DNA of 64,000 nucleotides from Clostridium sp. C8-1-8 (GTDB lineage Bacteria > Bacillota > Clostridia > Clostridiales > Clostridiaceae): contig NZ_JAABNO010000002.1 of NCBI RefSeq assembly GCF_009928445.1, positions 372,001-436,000 on the forward strand, in the 5' to 3' direction. A program made the position numbers and the translations under genes. The notes under the pieces are model-generated. The model was not told the DNA's origin, did not search any database, and saw only the letters and a program-made list of their open reading frames with translations. Within the stretch, counting starts at the first letter, position 1. Every line of letters begins with the position of its first letter. Below are positions 18,823-27,503 of the stretch, in pieces.

Positions 18823-19572
18823 ATGGACAGCTATAATAAATTTGCAAATCTTTATGATCAACTGATATATGAAGATATAAATTATGATGATATAAGTAAT
18901 TTTGTACTTAACTTATGTAAAAATAATAACATAAATTATGATTATTATTTAGATCTTGCCTGTGGAACAGGAAATGTGGCCGCAATCCTAGGAAAGCATT
19001 TTAAAAATATATTCCTTGTTGACTCATCAGAAAGTATGCTAATAAATGCTGATAAAAAGTTCAGGGAAGAAAGAATGAAGTGTAAGATTGTATGTCAGGA
19101 TATGACTGAGTTAGCTCTTAATAGAAAATTCAATCTTATAACCTGCGTCCTTGATTCGACTAACTACATATTAGATATTGAAGATTTGAAAAACTATTTT
19201 CTTTCAGTAAAAAAGCATATGAGTGAAGACGGAATCTTTGTATTTGATATAAATTCGTATTATAAGCTTAGCGAGATACTTGGAAACAATATTTATACAT
19301 ACAATTCAGAAGATATATTTTACGCTTGGGAGAACATCTTTGAAGAGGAAATAGTAGAGATGAGCTTAACTTTCTTTGTGAAAGACGGAGAGCTTTACGA
19401 AAGATTTGAAGAGATTCATGAAGAGAGAGCGTATAAAGAAGAAACCATTGAAGACATCTTAGGACAGTGTGGCTTTGATATAATAGGTAAGTATGATGGT
19501 TACAGAGAAAGCAATGTAAAAGAAGATAGTGAAAGAATAGTTTATGTACTTAAATGTTTGGAGGTAAATTAA
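18823..19572 (+). CDS. Class I SAM-dependent methyltransferase
   Basis: A 249-residue methyltransferase. The SAM-binding motif I is [16 protein letters not shown] (about residues 43-58), followed by the acidic LVDSSESML and CQDMTEL. The C-terminal part is acidic and beta-rich. It lies directly before hslO, with only two bases between its stop codon and the hslO start, so the two genes are co-transcribed. The substrate cannot be told from the sequence; small-molecule methylation is usual for this subgroup. Confidence 0.8.
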   Translation: MDSYNKFANLYDQLIYEDINYDDISNFVLNLCKNNNINYDYYLDLACGTGNVAAILGKHFKNIFLVDSSESMLINADKKFREERMKCKIVCQDMTELALNRKFNLITCVLDSTNYILDIEDLKNYFLSVKKHMSEDGIFVFDINSYYKLSEILGNNIYTYNSEDIFYAWENIFEEEIVEMSLTFFVKDGELYERFEEIHEERAYKEETIEDILGQCGFDIIGKYDGYRESNVKEDSERIVYVLKCLEVN

Positions 19573-19574
19573 AT

Positions 19575-20459
19575 ATGGAAGATAAAATTATAAGAGCTAC
19601 GGCAAAAGATGGAATGGTTAGAATAATAGCAGGTATTACTACTAATTTAGTGGATGAAGGAACAAGAATTCACGAATGTAGCCCAACAGCAGCAGTTGCT
19701 TTTGGCAGAATGCTTACAGCAGGAACTTTAATGGGCGCAATGTTAAAATCTGAAAAAGAAATAATTACACTTCAGATAAATGGTGGGGGAGAGGCTAAAG
19801 GAGTTACTGTGACAGCCTATTCAGATTGCTCAGTAAAAGGATATGTAGGTAATCCAGCTGTTAATTTACCTCTTAACATTAATGGAAGATTAGATGTTGC
19901 TGGAGCCATAGGTAAAAACGGTAACTTAACGGTAATAAAAGACTTAGGCTTAAAAGATCCTTATGTAGGACAAGTGCCTATTTATACTGGGGAAGTGGCT
20001 GAAGATCTTGCGTACTACTTTACTGCTTCAGAACAAACACCATCTGCAGTATCACTTGGGGTATTAGTAAATAATGACCTATCAATAAAAGCTGCAGGTG
20101 GCTTTATAATTCAAATGATGCCTGGAGCAGATGAGCTTTTAGCAGATCTACTTTCTTATAGAATGGAAGAGATACCACCTATAACAAATATGATAACTGA
20201 AGGTAAGACTATAGAAGAGATATTAGAATATATATTTGATGGAATGGATTTAAAAATAAATGAAAGCATAGAACCTTTATATAAATGTGACTGTTCAAGA
20301 GAGAAAGTTGAAAGAGCATTTATAAGTATTGGTCTTAAAGATCTTACTGAAATATATGAAGAAGGAAAAGAAGAAGAGCTAAAATGTCATTTCTGTAATA
20401 AAGGTTATTTATTCACTAATGAACAAATTGGAGAACTAATAAATACTTTAAAAAAATAA
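19575..20459 (+). CDS. hslO: Redox-regulated chaperone Hsp33
   Basis: A 294-residue protein of normal Hsp33 length. This chaperone holdase is activated by oxidation and unfolding. The four zinc-binding cysteines are in CDCSREK and CHFCN near the C-terminus. The start is the ATG at 19575, nine bases after GGAGGT; a longer frame from 19554 would put the ribosome binding site inside the gene. It is coupled to the upstream methyltransferase. Confidence 0.94.
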   Translation: MEDKIIRATAKDGMVRIIAGITTNLVDEGTRIHECSPTAAVAFGRMLTAGTLMGAMLKSEKEIITLQINGGGEAKGVTVTAYSDCSVKGYVGNPAVNLPLNINGRLDVAGAIGKNGNLTVIKDLGLKDPYVGQVPIYTGEVAEDLAYYFTASEQTPSAVSLGVLVNNDLSIKAAGGFIIQMMPGADELLADLLSYRMEEIPPITNMITEGKTIEEILEYIFDGMDLKINESIEPLYKCDCSREKVERAFISIGLKDLTEIYEEGKEEELKCHFCNKGYLFTNEQIGELINTLKK

Positions 20460-20463
20460 TTTG

Positions 20464-20492
20464 TTGACAAAGTCTTCTAAAGTTCATATAAT
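20464..20492 (+). promoter_or_regulatory. Strong promoter of the tRNA cluster
   Basis: Consensus TTGACA (20464-20469), 17-bp spacer and TATAAT (20487-20492), just after the hslO stop and 26 bases before the first tRNA. Confidence 0.85.
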
Positions 20493-20518
20493 ATAATACG
20501 TGGACGATAGAAGCATAT

Positions 20519-20595
20519 GGCTCAGTAGCTCAGTTGGTTAGAGTGCCGGCCTGTCACGCCGGAGGTCGAGGGTTCGAGCCCCTTCTGAGTCGCCA
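20519..20595 (+). tRNA. tRNA-Asp (GTC)
   Basis: A full cloverleaf with acceptor GGCTCAG/CTGAGTC, anticodon loop CTGTCAC (anticodon GTC at 20553-20555), a GGTTCGAGCC T-arm and an encoded CCA. Confidence 0.95.
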
Positions 20596-20598
20596 CGT

Positions 20599-20674
<76 letters not shown>

Positions 20675-20691
20675 TTTATTTAAACATTTTT

Positions 20692-20766
20692 GGCGCTATA
20701 GCCAAGCGGTAAGGTCAAGGTCTGCAAAACCTTTATGCCCCGGTTCAAATCCGGGTGGCGCCTCCA
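20692..20766 (+). tRNA. tRNA-Cys (GCA)
   Basis: Acceptor GGCGCTA/TGGCGCC, anticodon stem AAGGT/ACCTT with loop CTGCAAA (anticodon GCA), GGTTCAAATCC T-arm and encoded CCA. Confidence 0.95.
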
Positions 20767-20818
20767 AAATAAAAACTGTGATTTATCTTTAGATAGATCA
20801 CAGTTTTTATTTTGGATT
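20766..20818 (+). terminator. Terminator of the tRNA operon
   Basis: A perfect 17-bp stem (20766-20782 with 20797-20813) with a 14-base loop and T-rich 3' side. Confidence 0.85.
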
Positions 20819-20849
20819 TTTTATTCTATTATCGGAAATGCTAGATTAA

Positions 20850-20979
20850 CGCCTAGACCCCATTTACACAGGAAACTACCTTATTGTGAGGACGGATATT
20901 AATTGTAAGGTAAAAGGGATACCAATATTCTTTAATGAGAAATATTATCCAGTTAAGAATAGAGTTATTAAAGTATAAA
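20850..20979 (+). pseudogene. Possible 3' gene remnant downstream of tRNA-Cys
   Basis: A 42-codon frame with no proper start reads like the end of a real protein (GNYLIVRTDINCKVKGIPIF, then NEKYYPVKNRVIKV and a stop). It has protein-like composition, unlike the surrounding non-coding DNA. It is too short to assign and could be chance. The remainder of the gap to 21089 holds nothing else. Confidence 0.3.
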
Positions 20980-21051
20980 CTAAATGTTAGTTTTATCATA
21001 TATAAATATATAGTTTTAAGTAGGAATATCTTATTCTAAGACATATAGAAT

Positions 21052-21086
21052 AATACACCAGATAAAATGTCTGGTGTATTATTTTT
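21052..21086 (-). terminator. Hairpin downstream of the aldo-keto reductase gene
   Basis: AATACACCAGA (21052-21062) pairs perfectly with TCTGGTGTATT (21070-21080) around a 7-base loop, just beyond the stop at 21090. The T run is better on the plus strand, so terminator activity for the minus-strand gene is only likely. Confidence 0.5.
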
Positions 21087-21089
21087 AAA

Positions 21090-22064
21090 TTAACCTATTC
21101 TACGTGAAAATGGTTGGTAATTTAGAATATTTTCTATTTCATTTAAGGCGTCTGAAGGAAGAGAGACTCCACTAGCTTTTATATTACTTTTCAGTTGCTC
21201 TGGTTTTGTAGCTCCTGTGATTAGACTGCTTATTGATGGCTTGCGAAGAGTCCAAGCTAGTGATAGAACAGAGAGACTAATTCCTAAGTCATCAGCTATT
21301 TTTGAAAGCTTTTCAACTTTATCAAGGTTATCCTCAGTTAATAAGTTATTAATTTGCTTATCGCTTTGATGAGTAGCTCTTGATCCTTCAGGAATAGGCT
21401 GACCTTTTCTATATTTACCTGTGAGCAATCCTTGAGACAGTGGAGAAAAAGGAACTATACCTATGCCATTTTTCTCACAAATACCTATAATTTCGTCTTC
21501 TATATATCTGTCCATCATATTGTATTGGGGTTGTATTACATTCATTGGTCTTAGACCCATAGCTTTAATGATGCCAAGTGCTTCTGTAATTTGGACAGGA
21601 CTCCATTCACTTACCCCGTAATAAAGTATTTTTCCCTTTTCAACAAGATCACTTAAAGCTTGTAGTGTTTCTTCTAAGGGAGTTTCTTCATCATACCTGT
21701 GGCAAAAATACATATCAAGATAATCAGTTTGCATATTTTTAAGAGATTTATCAATTTGTTCAAATATATGTTTTCTAGATAAACCTCTATCATTGGGTCC
21801 AGAACCAACTGGAAAAAATACTTTGCTAGATACTACATAAGAACTTCTTTCAAAGTTCTTTAATATATTTCCTAAGAATTTTTCTGCTTCACCACCACTA
21901 TAAGCATCGGCACAATCAAAGAAGTTTATACCGTTTTCATAGGCTAGTTTAACCGTATCTTTAGCAATATCTACAGCATTACCTCCACTTACATCTGTCA
22001 TCCAGCTACCAAGTGCAATTTCACTCACTTTTAAACCCCATTTACCTACTTTTCTATAATTCAT
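21090..22064 (-). CDS. Aldo/keto reductase
   Basis: A 324-residue NADPH-dependent TIM-barrel oxidoreductase similar to the potassium-channel beta-subunit/YghZ-like branch. Visible motifs are GINFFDCADAY with the catalytic Asp and Tyr, the Lys in VVSSKVF, the His in MYFCHRYD and the C-terminal SSLITGATKPEQL cofactor loop. Start at the ATG at 22064 (AGGTGA upstream); the GTG at 22073 is too near that site. A MerR-family gene is divergently transcribed, and the promoter has the long-spacer form that MerR proteins act on, so the enzyme is probably induced by an aldehyde, electrophile or redox signal (inference). Confidence 0.88.
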   Translation of the reverse strand: MNYRKVGKWGLKVSEIALGSWMTDVSGGNAVDIAKDTVKLAYENGINFFDCADAYSGGEAEKFLGNILKNFERSSYVVSSKVFFPVGSGPNDRGLSRKHIFEQIDKSLKNMQTDYLDMYFCHRYDEETPLEETLQALSDLVEKGKILYYGVSEWSPVQITEALGIIKAMGLRPMNVIQPQYNMMDRYIEDEIIGICEKNGIGIVPFSPLSQGLLTGKYRKGQPIPEGSRATHQSDKQINNLLTEDNLDKVEKLSKIADDLGISLSVLSLAWTLRKPSISSLITGATKPEQLKSNIKASGVSLPSDALNEIENILNYQPFSRRIG

Positions 22065-22104
22065 AAAATTCACCTATACCTTTCCAACTATATAATATAT
22101 AATA

Positions 22105-22135
22105 AATATAAACCTTTGAGTTAACTCAAAGTCAA
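22105..22135 (-). promoter_or_regulatory. MerR-type promoter/operator of the aldo-keto reductase
   Basis: On the minus strand, TTGACT (22130-22135) and TATATT (22105-22110) are separated by 19 bp, the lengthened spacer used by MerR activators. The perfect 18-bp palindrome CTTTGAGTTAACTCAAAG (22114-22131) fills the spacer. Confidence 0.75.
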
Positions 22136-22374
22136 GAGTATATAAGATTATTTGCCGTAAAATGAAAAACTAAATTCGTGAGTGCAAGGTTAAATTCGTG
22201 TTCAATGATTTTAGTGTTGCACAGAAATTTTGGTTTAAATTAAATTTGGAATGCTGTTTTATTTAGGCAAGTAGATATTCATAAGGTTAAGTGAAATGAA
22301 AACATAGAATTAAGTTTTTAAAGTATAAATTTATATATATGACTTCAATACCTAATGAAGAAAGAGGGGGAATT

Positions 22375-22749
22375 ATGAATTATACAATAAAGCAAGTGGC
22401 TCAGAGGACCAATTTATCTGATCATACCTTAAGATACTATGATAGGGAAGGGTTGATGCCACTTTTAAAGAGAAGTGCTTCTGGAATAAGAAATTATTCT
22501 GAAAACGATATTTGCTGGATAGAACTTATAAACTGTCTTAAGAATAGCGGAATGTCATTGGGGGAGATCAAGGAATTTATGAACCTGTGTCTAAAAGGTG
22601 AAGAAACCTGTGAGGAAAGAAAAGAAATACTACAAAAACATAAGGAGAATATTTTAAGTCAAATTGAAAGACTTAACAATAGTCTCGGAATTATAGACTA
22701 TAAATTGGATCACTATAAGCAGATCGGAATATTTCATATTGATGGATAG
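22375..22749 (+). CDS. MerR-family transcriptional regulator
   Basis: A 124-residue regulator: N-terminal MerR winged helix (YTIKQVAQRTNLSDHTLRYY), then a coiled-coil dimerisation helix to about residue 117. There is no metal-binding C-terminal domain; two cysteines (CLKGEETCEER region, about residues 83-89) lie near the start of the long helix, so a redox or electrophile signal as in AdhR/NmlR-type regulators is plausible. Start ATG at 22375 is preceded by GAGGGGG. It is divergent from the aldo-keto reductase whose promoter it likely controls. Confidence 0.85.
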   Translation: MNYTIKQVAQRTNLSDHTLRYYDREGLMPLLKRSASGIRNYSENDICWIELINCLKNSGMSLGEIKEFMNLCLKGEETCEERKEILQKHKENILSQIERLNNSLGIIDYKLDHYKQIGIFHIDG

Positions 22750-22756
22750 AGAATAT

Positions 22757-22808
22757 AAGAAGCTAAGTCGATTTTGCTTTAAATTGGGACTAGCTTCTTT
22801 CTTTTTAT
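22757..22808 (+). terminator. Terminator after the MerR gene
   Basis: AAGAAGCTA..GTC pairs with GGAC.TAGCTTCTT across a 17-base loop, followed by TTCTTTTT. Confidence 0.65.
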
Positions 22809-22867
22809 AATAAAGCTAAACTTTTATATACACCAATAGAAAAGCTTAAAATTAGAATTAATAACTA

Positions 22868-22929
22868 TTGACATAATAGTTATTTCTAAATAACATATAA
22901 GTATATAAGAAGGTACTTATATACTTATA
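22868..22929 (+). promoter_or_regulatory. Promoter and large operator-like palindrome of the rhodanese operon
   Basis: TTGACA (22868-22873), 17-bp spacer and a weak -10 TAACAT (22891-22896). Directly downstream is a perfect inverted repeat with 14-bp arms (22896-22909 and 22916-22929) around AAGGTA, placed where a bound repressor would block transcription. The nearby ArsR-family gene is the obvious candidate ligand (inference). Confidence 0.65.
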
Positions 22930-22987
22930 AAAATTGCGCTTTCAACAAATACTAAATTATATTGGTGAAAAACTTGGAGGTATTATT

Positions 22988-23308
22988 ATGTTTTCATTTA
23001 TTAAGAGAGGCAACTTTAAAGCAATAAGCATACATGATGTGGATGATATAGCTACTAAGATAGATCTGATTGATATAAGAGAGCCCTATGAATATGAAGA
23101 AGGGCATGTACCAAATGCTAAGAACATACCTATGGCTACTATTCTTAAGGATCCAGAGAAATATCTTGAGAAGGAAAAAGAATATCATATTATATGTCAA
23201 TCTGGAGGAAGAAGCGCCAAGGCTTGTAGCGAGCTTAGTACTAAAGGTTATAAAGTTGTAAATGTAACTGGTGGAACAGGTTCTTACTTAAGACCATTAG
23301 AAAGATAA
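22988..23308 (+). CDS. Rhodanese-like sulfurtransferase
   Basis: A 106-residue single-domain rhodanese. The active-site loop is CQSGGRS with the persulfide-carrying Cys70; LIDIREPYEYEEGHVPNAKNIP is the conserved CH2 motif. It moves or carries sulfane sulfur. The start is the ATG at 22988 with GGAGG seven bases upstream. It is followed 35 bases later by a CoA-disulfide-reductase/rhodanese fusion and then an ArsR-type sensor, so the set probably handles persulfides or polysulfide. Confidence 0.88.
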   Translation: MFSFIKRGNFKAISIHDVDDIATKIDLIDIREPYEYEEGHVPNAKNIPMATILKDPEKYLEKEKEYHIICQSGGRSAKACSELSTKGYKVVNVTGGTGSYLRPLER

Positions 23309-23343
23309 ATTATGTGTCAAATAAAACCTGGAGGGAACATAAT

Positions 23344-24990
23344 ATGAGTAAAGTTATTATAGTTGGTGGTGTAGCAACAGGTGCTTCAGCTGCAGCAAGA
23401 CTTAGAAGGTTAGATGAAAGTTTAGAAATTGTTCTATTTGAAAAAGGCGAGTACATATCTTTTGCAAACTGTGGATTGCCTTACTATATCGGTGGGGTTA
23501 TAGAAGAAAGAGAAGAGCTTTTAGTTTCAACTCCAGAGCTGATGAAGCATAGATTTAATATTGACGTGAGAGTTAATAGTGAAGTGGTTAAGCTTGATGG
23601 TAATTCAAAGAAGGTAGTTATAAGTTCTAAAGATAGAGGTAATTATGAAGAAAACTATGATTATTTAGTTTTAGCACCAGGAGCAAAACCATTTAAGCCT
23701 AATATAAATGGAATAGAAAGTGAAAAAATATTTTATTTAAGAAATGTCCAAGATACAGATAAGCTAAAGGCTATTACAAAAGAGATAAATTCTGTAATAG
23801 TAGTTGGTGGAGGATATATAGGAATAGAAGTGGCCGAGAACCTTAAAAAGTTGGAGCTGCAGGTGACTTTAGTGGAAGCAGCATCACATATATTGGCTCC
23901 TTTCGATGACGAAATTGTAGCAGCTGCTGAAATGGCTATGGAAAAAAATAAAGTCAACTTAAACTTAAATAGTAAAGTAATTAGTTTCAGGGAAATAGAA
24001 GATGGGATAGAAGCTACGGTTGAAAATGGGAATACTATAAAGGCTGATATAGTTATTTCTGCAATTGGAGTTAGTCCTGATACTGAATTTTTGAAGGATT
24101 CAGGAATAGCATTAGGTGAAAGAGGTCATATATTAATCAATAGTACAATGGAGACAAATCTAGAAGGGGTATATGCTGGTGGAGATGCTGTAGAAGTAAT
24201 TGATTTTGTAAACGGAAATAAAACCGCTATACCACTTGCAGGACCTGCTAATAAACAAGGAAGAATCATTGCAGATAATATAGTAGGCATTCCGTCAATA
24301 TATAAAAATACTCAGGGCACCACAGTAATAAAGGTATTCGATTTAGCTTTAGCAGCAACTGGAAATAATGAGAGAACTCTTGAGAGACTTGATATACCGC
24401 ATCATTCATTAATAATTCATCCATTTAGTCATGCAGGATATTATCCAGGAGCGCAGCAAATGACATTAAAATTAATTTTTAATGATGAAGGAAAGATATT
24501 AGGAGCTCAGGCAGTAGGAAGAGAAGGTGTAGATAAAAGAATTGATGTTATAGCGACTGCTATAAGATATGGAGGAACAGTTTATGATCTAACTGAGCTT
24601 GAACTATCTTATGCACCTCCATTTGGATCTGCAAAGGATGCTGTTAACTTCGCGGGCTATGTTGCAGAGAACCATCTTACTGGGAAGAGTGATTTGGTTC
24701 ATCCAAGAGAATTAGAGAAGATAAAACCACAGGATAATATTATAGTATTGGATGTTAGAACGGAAGAAGAAAGAGCTTTAGGTAAAATAGTAAACTCCAT
24801 AGGTATAAATGTTAATGAACTTAGAAATAGACTAAATGAATTAGATAAGGATAAGGAATATTGGCTTCATTGTGCTGTAGGAATTAGATCCTATATTGCC
24901 GAACGAATATTGAAGCAAAATGGATTTAAGTGTAAAAATATAACTGGTGGGTATAAAGCTATAAGGCTTATGGAGTATGCAACTAGATAG
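23344..24990 (+). CDS. CoA-disulfide reductase/persulfide reductase with C-terminal rhodanese domain (CoADR-RHD)
   Basis: A 548-residue FAD/NAD(P)H oxidoreductase. The N-terminal FAD motif GGVATGASAAARL is followed by SFANCGLPYYIGG with the single active Cys43 typical of CoA-disulfide reductases; the second nucleotide-binding motif VVGGGYIGIEVAENL is near residue 155 and the dimerisation domain spans about 330-445. A rhodanese domain (about 455-548) ends with active Cys510 (HCAVGIRS). Family members reduce CoA persulfide, CoA polysulfide or related disulfides. The start at 23344 follows GGAGGG. It forms an operon with the upstream rhodanese. Confidence 0.9.
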   Translation: MSKVIIVGGVATGASAAARLRRLDESLEIVLFEKGEYISFANCGLPYYIGGVIEEREELLVSTPELMKHRFNIDVRVNSEVVKLDGNSKKVVISSKDRGNYEENYDYLVLAPGAKPFKPNINGIESEKIFYLRNVQDTDKLKAITKEINSVIVVGGGYIGIEVAENLKKLELQVTLVEAASHILAPFDDEIVAAAEMAMEKNKVNLNLNSKVISFREIEDGIEATVENGNTIKADIVISAIGVSPDTEFLKDSGIALGERGHILINSTMETNLEGVYAGGDAVEVIDFVNGNKTAIPLAGPANKQGRIIADNIVGIPSIYKNTQGTTVIKVFDLALAATGNNERTLERLDIPHHSLIIHPFSHAGYYPGAQQMTLKLIFNDEGKILGAQAVGREGVDKRIDVIATAIRYGGTVYDLTELELSYAPPFGSAKDAVNFAGYVAENHLTGKSDLVHPRELEKIKPQDNIIVLDVRTEEERALGKIVNSIGINVNELRNRLNELDKDKEYWLHCAVGIRSYIAERILKQNGFKCKNITGGYKAIRLMEYATR

Positions 24991-25240
24991 GTACTATAAG
25001 TTTATATTATTAATACTTAAATTTTTCTCTAAGCTGCGAGCTTTTTTGAAGCTTGAAAAATAAGTGGTTTTGTATTTAATATAAAATCTTATAGTGTTAA
25101 GGTCTTAAATCTTGGATTCAAAAATTATGTTAACTGGGCACTAAATTAGTATAGAAAATCGAATTATTTAATAAATAGTGTGAAGAGTTATATGTTCAAA
25201 GGAATGATTTTTATTTGAACTAAAAGAGAGGCGGTAAACT

Positions 25241-25519
25241 ATGCTTGATAAAGCTAAAGAGGTTTCAGAAGTGCTAAAGGTGCTTTCAAATGAAAATAGG
25301 CTTATGATTGTATGTCATTTAATCGAAAAACCAATGACAGTAAGTGAAATTAATGAAAGTCTTAGCAATTTGACTCAGTCAGCTATTTCTCAGCACTTGG
25401 CTATGCTTAAGGCTCATAAAATAGTTGATTACAATAAAAAAGGACTTACATGTACCTATTTCATTTTAGATGAAAGGGTAAGTAAACTTGTTGAGGTATT
25501 AAGAGATAACTATTGCTAA
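25241..25519 (+). CDS. ArsR-family regulator, candidate persulfide sensor
   Basis: A 92-residue winged-helix repressor (LTQSAISQHLAMLKAHKIV recognition region). It lacks the metal-binding CVC motif of ArsR/CadC. Instead it has Cys25 in RLMIVCHL and Cys92 as the last residue, positions that resemble the two reactive cysteines of the sulfide/persulfide sensors BigR and SqrR; Cys71 is a third. Ribosome binding site GAGAGGCGG. It lies 250 bases after the CoADR-RHD gene in the same direction. That it represses the rhodanese operon through the palindrome near 22910 is inference. Confidence 0.8.
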   Translation: MLDKAKEVSEVLKVLSNENRLMIVCHLIEKPMTVSEINESLSNLTQSAISQHLAMLKAHKIVDYNKKGLTCTYFILDERVSKLVEVLRDNYC

Positions 25520-25527
25520 TATATATT

Positions 25528-25570
25528 AAAAATCCTATTAGAGCTTTGAGCTTTAATAGGATTTTTATTA
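25528..25570 (+). terminator. Terminator after the ArsR gene
   Basis: A perfect 13-bp stem (25528-25540 with 25554-25566) followed by T-rich sequence. Confidence 0.8.
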
Positions 25571-25717
25571 AATTAATATTTTTTAAGTAGTAGACAAGTG
25601 CTATAATTAGACTTTATTACAAAGGAAACATCCATATATAGAAGTTATTAGTAAGATGTTTTCAATTATATACTAGTAATTTAACAAAAAGTATTTGAAA
25701 GTGAGGAATGAAATAAG

Positions 25718-26254
25718 ATGTCCAAGGATACAGCACTTCTGATTGTAGATGTACAAGTTGCTATGTTTTCTTATGAAGATCAAGCATTGTACAATGGTGA
25801 AAAGGTATTAGATAACATAGTGCTTTTGCTTGAAAAAGCAAGAAAGTCTGATGTTCCAGTAATTTTTATACAGCATACAAGCGAGGAGGATGATGAATAT
25901 AATAGAGCAAAACCAACTTGGCATATTCATCCTAGAATAGCACCACTAACAAGTGAAACAGTGGTAGAAAAAACTACTTGGGATTCCTTTTATAAAACTA
26001 GACTTGAACAAGTTCTTGAGGAAAAGGGAATTAAGAAGTTAATAATCATGGGGATGCAAACAGAATTTTGTTTAGACACTACTTGTAGAGCCGCATATAG
26101 CAAGGGATATCATGATAATGTACTAGTAAGAGATGCTAACTCTACCTTTGATGGACCAGTACTTACTGCTGATAAGATAGTGGAACATCACAATACTCTT
26201 TTAGGTGGAAGGTTTGTAAAGTCCATGTATACTGATGAAATTGAATTTTTATAG
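25718..26254 (+). CDS. Isochorismatase-family cysteine hydrolase
   Basis: A 178-residue alpha/beta hydrolase of the isochorismatase/nicotinamidase superfamily. The catalytic triad is visible as Asp11 (LLIVDVQ), Lys85 (VVEKTTWDSF) and Cys118 (MQTEFCLDTT). It lacks the metal-binding histidines of nicotinamidase, so it is more like the YcaC/CSHase-type hydrolases of unknown substrate. It has AGTGAGGAATG-type spacing and appears monocistronic, with a terminator at 26349. Confidence 0.85.
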   Translation: MSKDTALLIVDVQVAMFSYEDQALYNGEKVLDNIVLLLEKARKSDVPVIFIQHTSEEDDEYNRAKPTWHIHPRIAPLTSETVVEKTTWDSFYKTRLEQVLEEKGIKKLIIMGMQTEFCLDTTCRAAYSKGYHDNVLVRDANSTFDGPVLTADKIVEHHNTLLGGRFVKSMYTDEIEFL

Positions 26255-26299
26255 TGATTAGTTTGGAAACATATTGAAGTTAAATGCAACCTGAAACTT

Positions 26300-26380
26300 A
26301 TTGGCATGCTAGATTTTTTAGATATTCATTTATAAAGATAGATGCACAAAAAAAGCTCATTTAAGTGAGCTTTTTTACTT
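26300..26380 (+). repeat. 3' tail of the dispersed repeat with terminator (copy G)
   Basis: The segment aligns with the last 50 bases of the repeat at 44.6 kb, ending in AGATGCACAAAAAAAGCTCA. The hairpin AAAAAAGCTCA (26349-26359)/TGAGCTTTTTT (26366-26376) that follows is a strong intrinsic terminator and probably serves the upstream hydrolase gene. Confidence 0.55.
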
Positions 26381-26798
26381 TATAGGAATAATAACTTACT
26401 GGATATATATTTAATGCCTTGGTTGAAATAATGGTTTTCTTGAATTAATATTTTATAAAAACATAGCACGGTGGTATAATTTAGCTATAATTGATTTATG
26501 TTACAATAAATGTGGCGATATAAATAAGAATATTGATCTATTGACAGTATAAACAGTTTTAAAAGAAAGTTGAGCCTTAAAATTATTTTATAATTACAAA
26601 ACTAATGTTATTTTAAAGAAGTTTTTTATAGTATTTAAAAGTTTCTAGTAATAAATTTATTAAAACTTAAATTTGAAAAAGAATGAAATAATATGTCCAA
26701 GTATATTATGGATTTAATTTTTTATGTATTACTATTTTTTATTATGAAAGATTATGAAAATCAAAACTTAATAGGAATAATGGAGGAAAACGATTAAT
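26381..26798. other. Intergenic region upstream of the two-component system
   Basis: About 420 AT-rich bases with no gene. A TATAAT occurs at 26476 without a good -35, and no regulatory site stands out. Confidence 0.4.
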
Positions 26799-27503
26799 AT
26801 GGACTTGAGAGTATTGGTTGTAGAGGATGAAATATCAATTAATGATATATTGGTTTCTGCTTTAATAGCTGATGGATATAAGGTTAAGAGTGCTTTTTCA
26901 TCTAAAGAAGCTAGAAAGATATTAGAAAGTTTTATTCCTGATGTAACCCTTCTTGATATAAATTTGCCAGATGAAAATGGTTTTGAACTCTGTAAATTTG
27001 TTAATAAAAAATTCTATATCCCAATAATAATGATAACGGCTAGGAACGATATAGTCGATAAGGTCTTAGGTTTAGAACTTGGTGCAGATGATTATATAAC
27101 TAAACCTTTTCATATAAAAGAAGTATTGGCTAGGGTTAAAGTTGCACTAAGAAGGGTGGAAAGATACAAAGCTTTTAGTAATACAAAATACATTGAATTG
27201 AGTGGATCTGTAAAAATAGATATTGAAGCGAGGGTTGTAATTAAAGTAGACTCGGAGGTAAAGTTAAAGCCTCAAGAATATGACTTGCTAGAGTTTTTAG
27301 TTAAGAATCGAAATAGAGTATTTTCTAGAGAAGAACTTCTAGACAAAGTTTGGGGCTTAGATTATGAAGGTGATTTTAGAACTGTTGATGTCCATGTTAG
27401 AAGACTTAGAAGTAAGTTGGATGATAAAAGCAGTAAGTCATTGATAGAAACAGTATTCGGGGTTGGGTATGTAATGAGAGGTTATGATGAAAATAAAATT
27501 TAA
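26799..27503 (+). CDS. OmpR-family response regulator
   Basis: A 234-residue two-component response regulator. The receiver domain (1-118) has the acidic pair Glu9-Asp10, phospho-acceptor Asp53 (LLDINLP), the Thr of MITAR and the Lys of TKPF. The winged-helix DNA-binding domain (about 130-230) ends in TVDVHVRRLRSKL and GVGYVM. It has GGAGG upstream of its ATG and overlaps the kinase gene by 20 bases. Target genes are unknown; the lipoprotein gene downstream of the kinase may be part of the regulon or signal path. Confidence 0.92.
   Translation: MDLRVLVVEDEISINDILVSALIADGYKVKSAFSSKEARKILESFIPDVTLLDINLPDENGFELCKFVNKKFYIPIIMITARNDIVDKVLGLELGADDYITKPFHIKEVLARVKVALRRVERYKAFSNTKYIELSGSVKIDIEARVVIKVDSEVKLKPQEYDLLEFLVKNRNRVFSREELLDKVWGLDYEGDFRTVDVHVRRLRSKLDDKSSKSLIETVFGVGYVMRGYDENKI

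Noticed and set aside
25718..26254. Nicotinamidase assignment for this hydrolase
   Set aside because: The Asp-Lys-Cys triad is present, but the metal-binding Asp/His set seen in the gene at 42416 is missing, so a general cysteine hydrolase call is safer.
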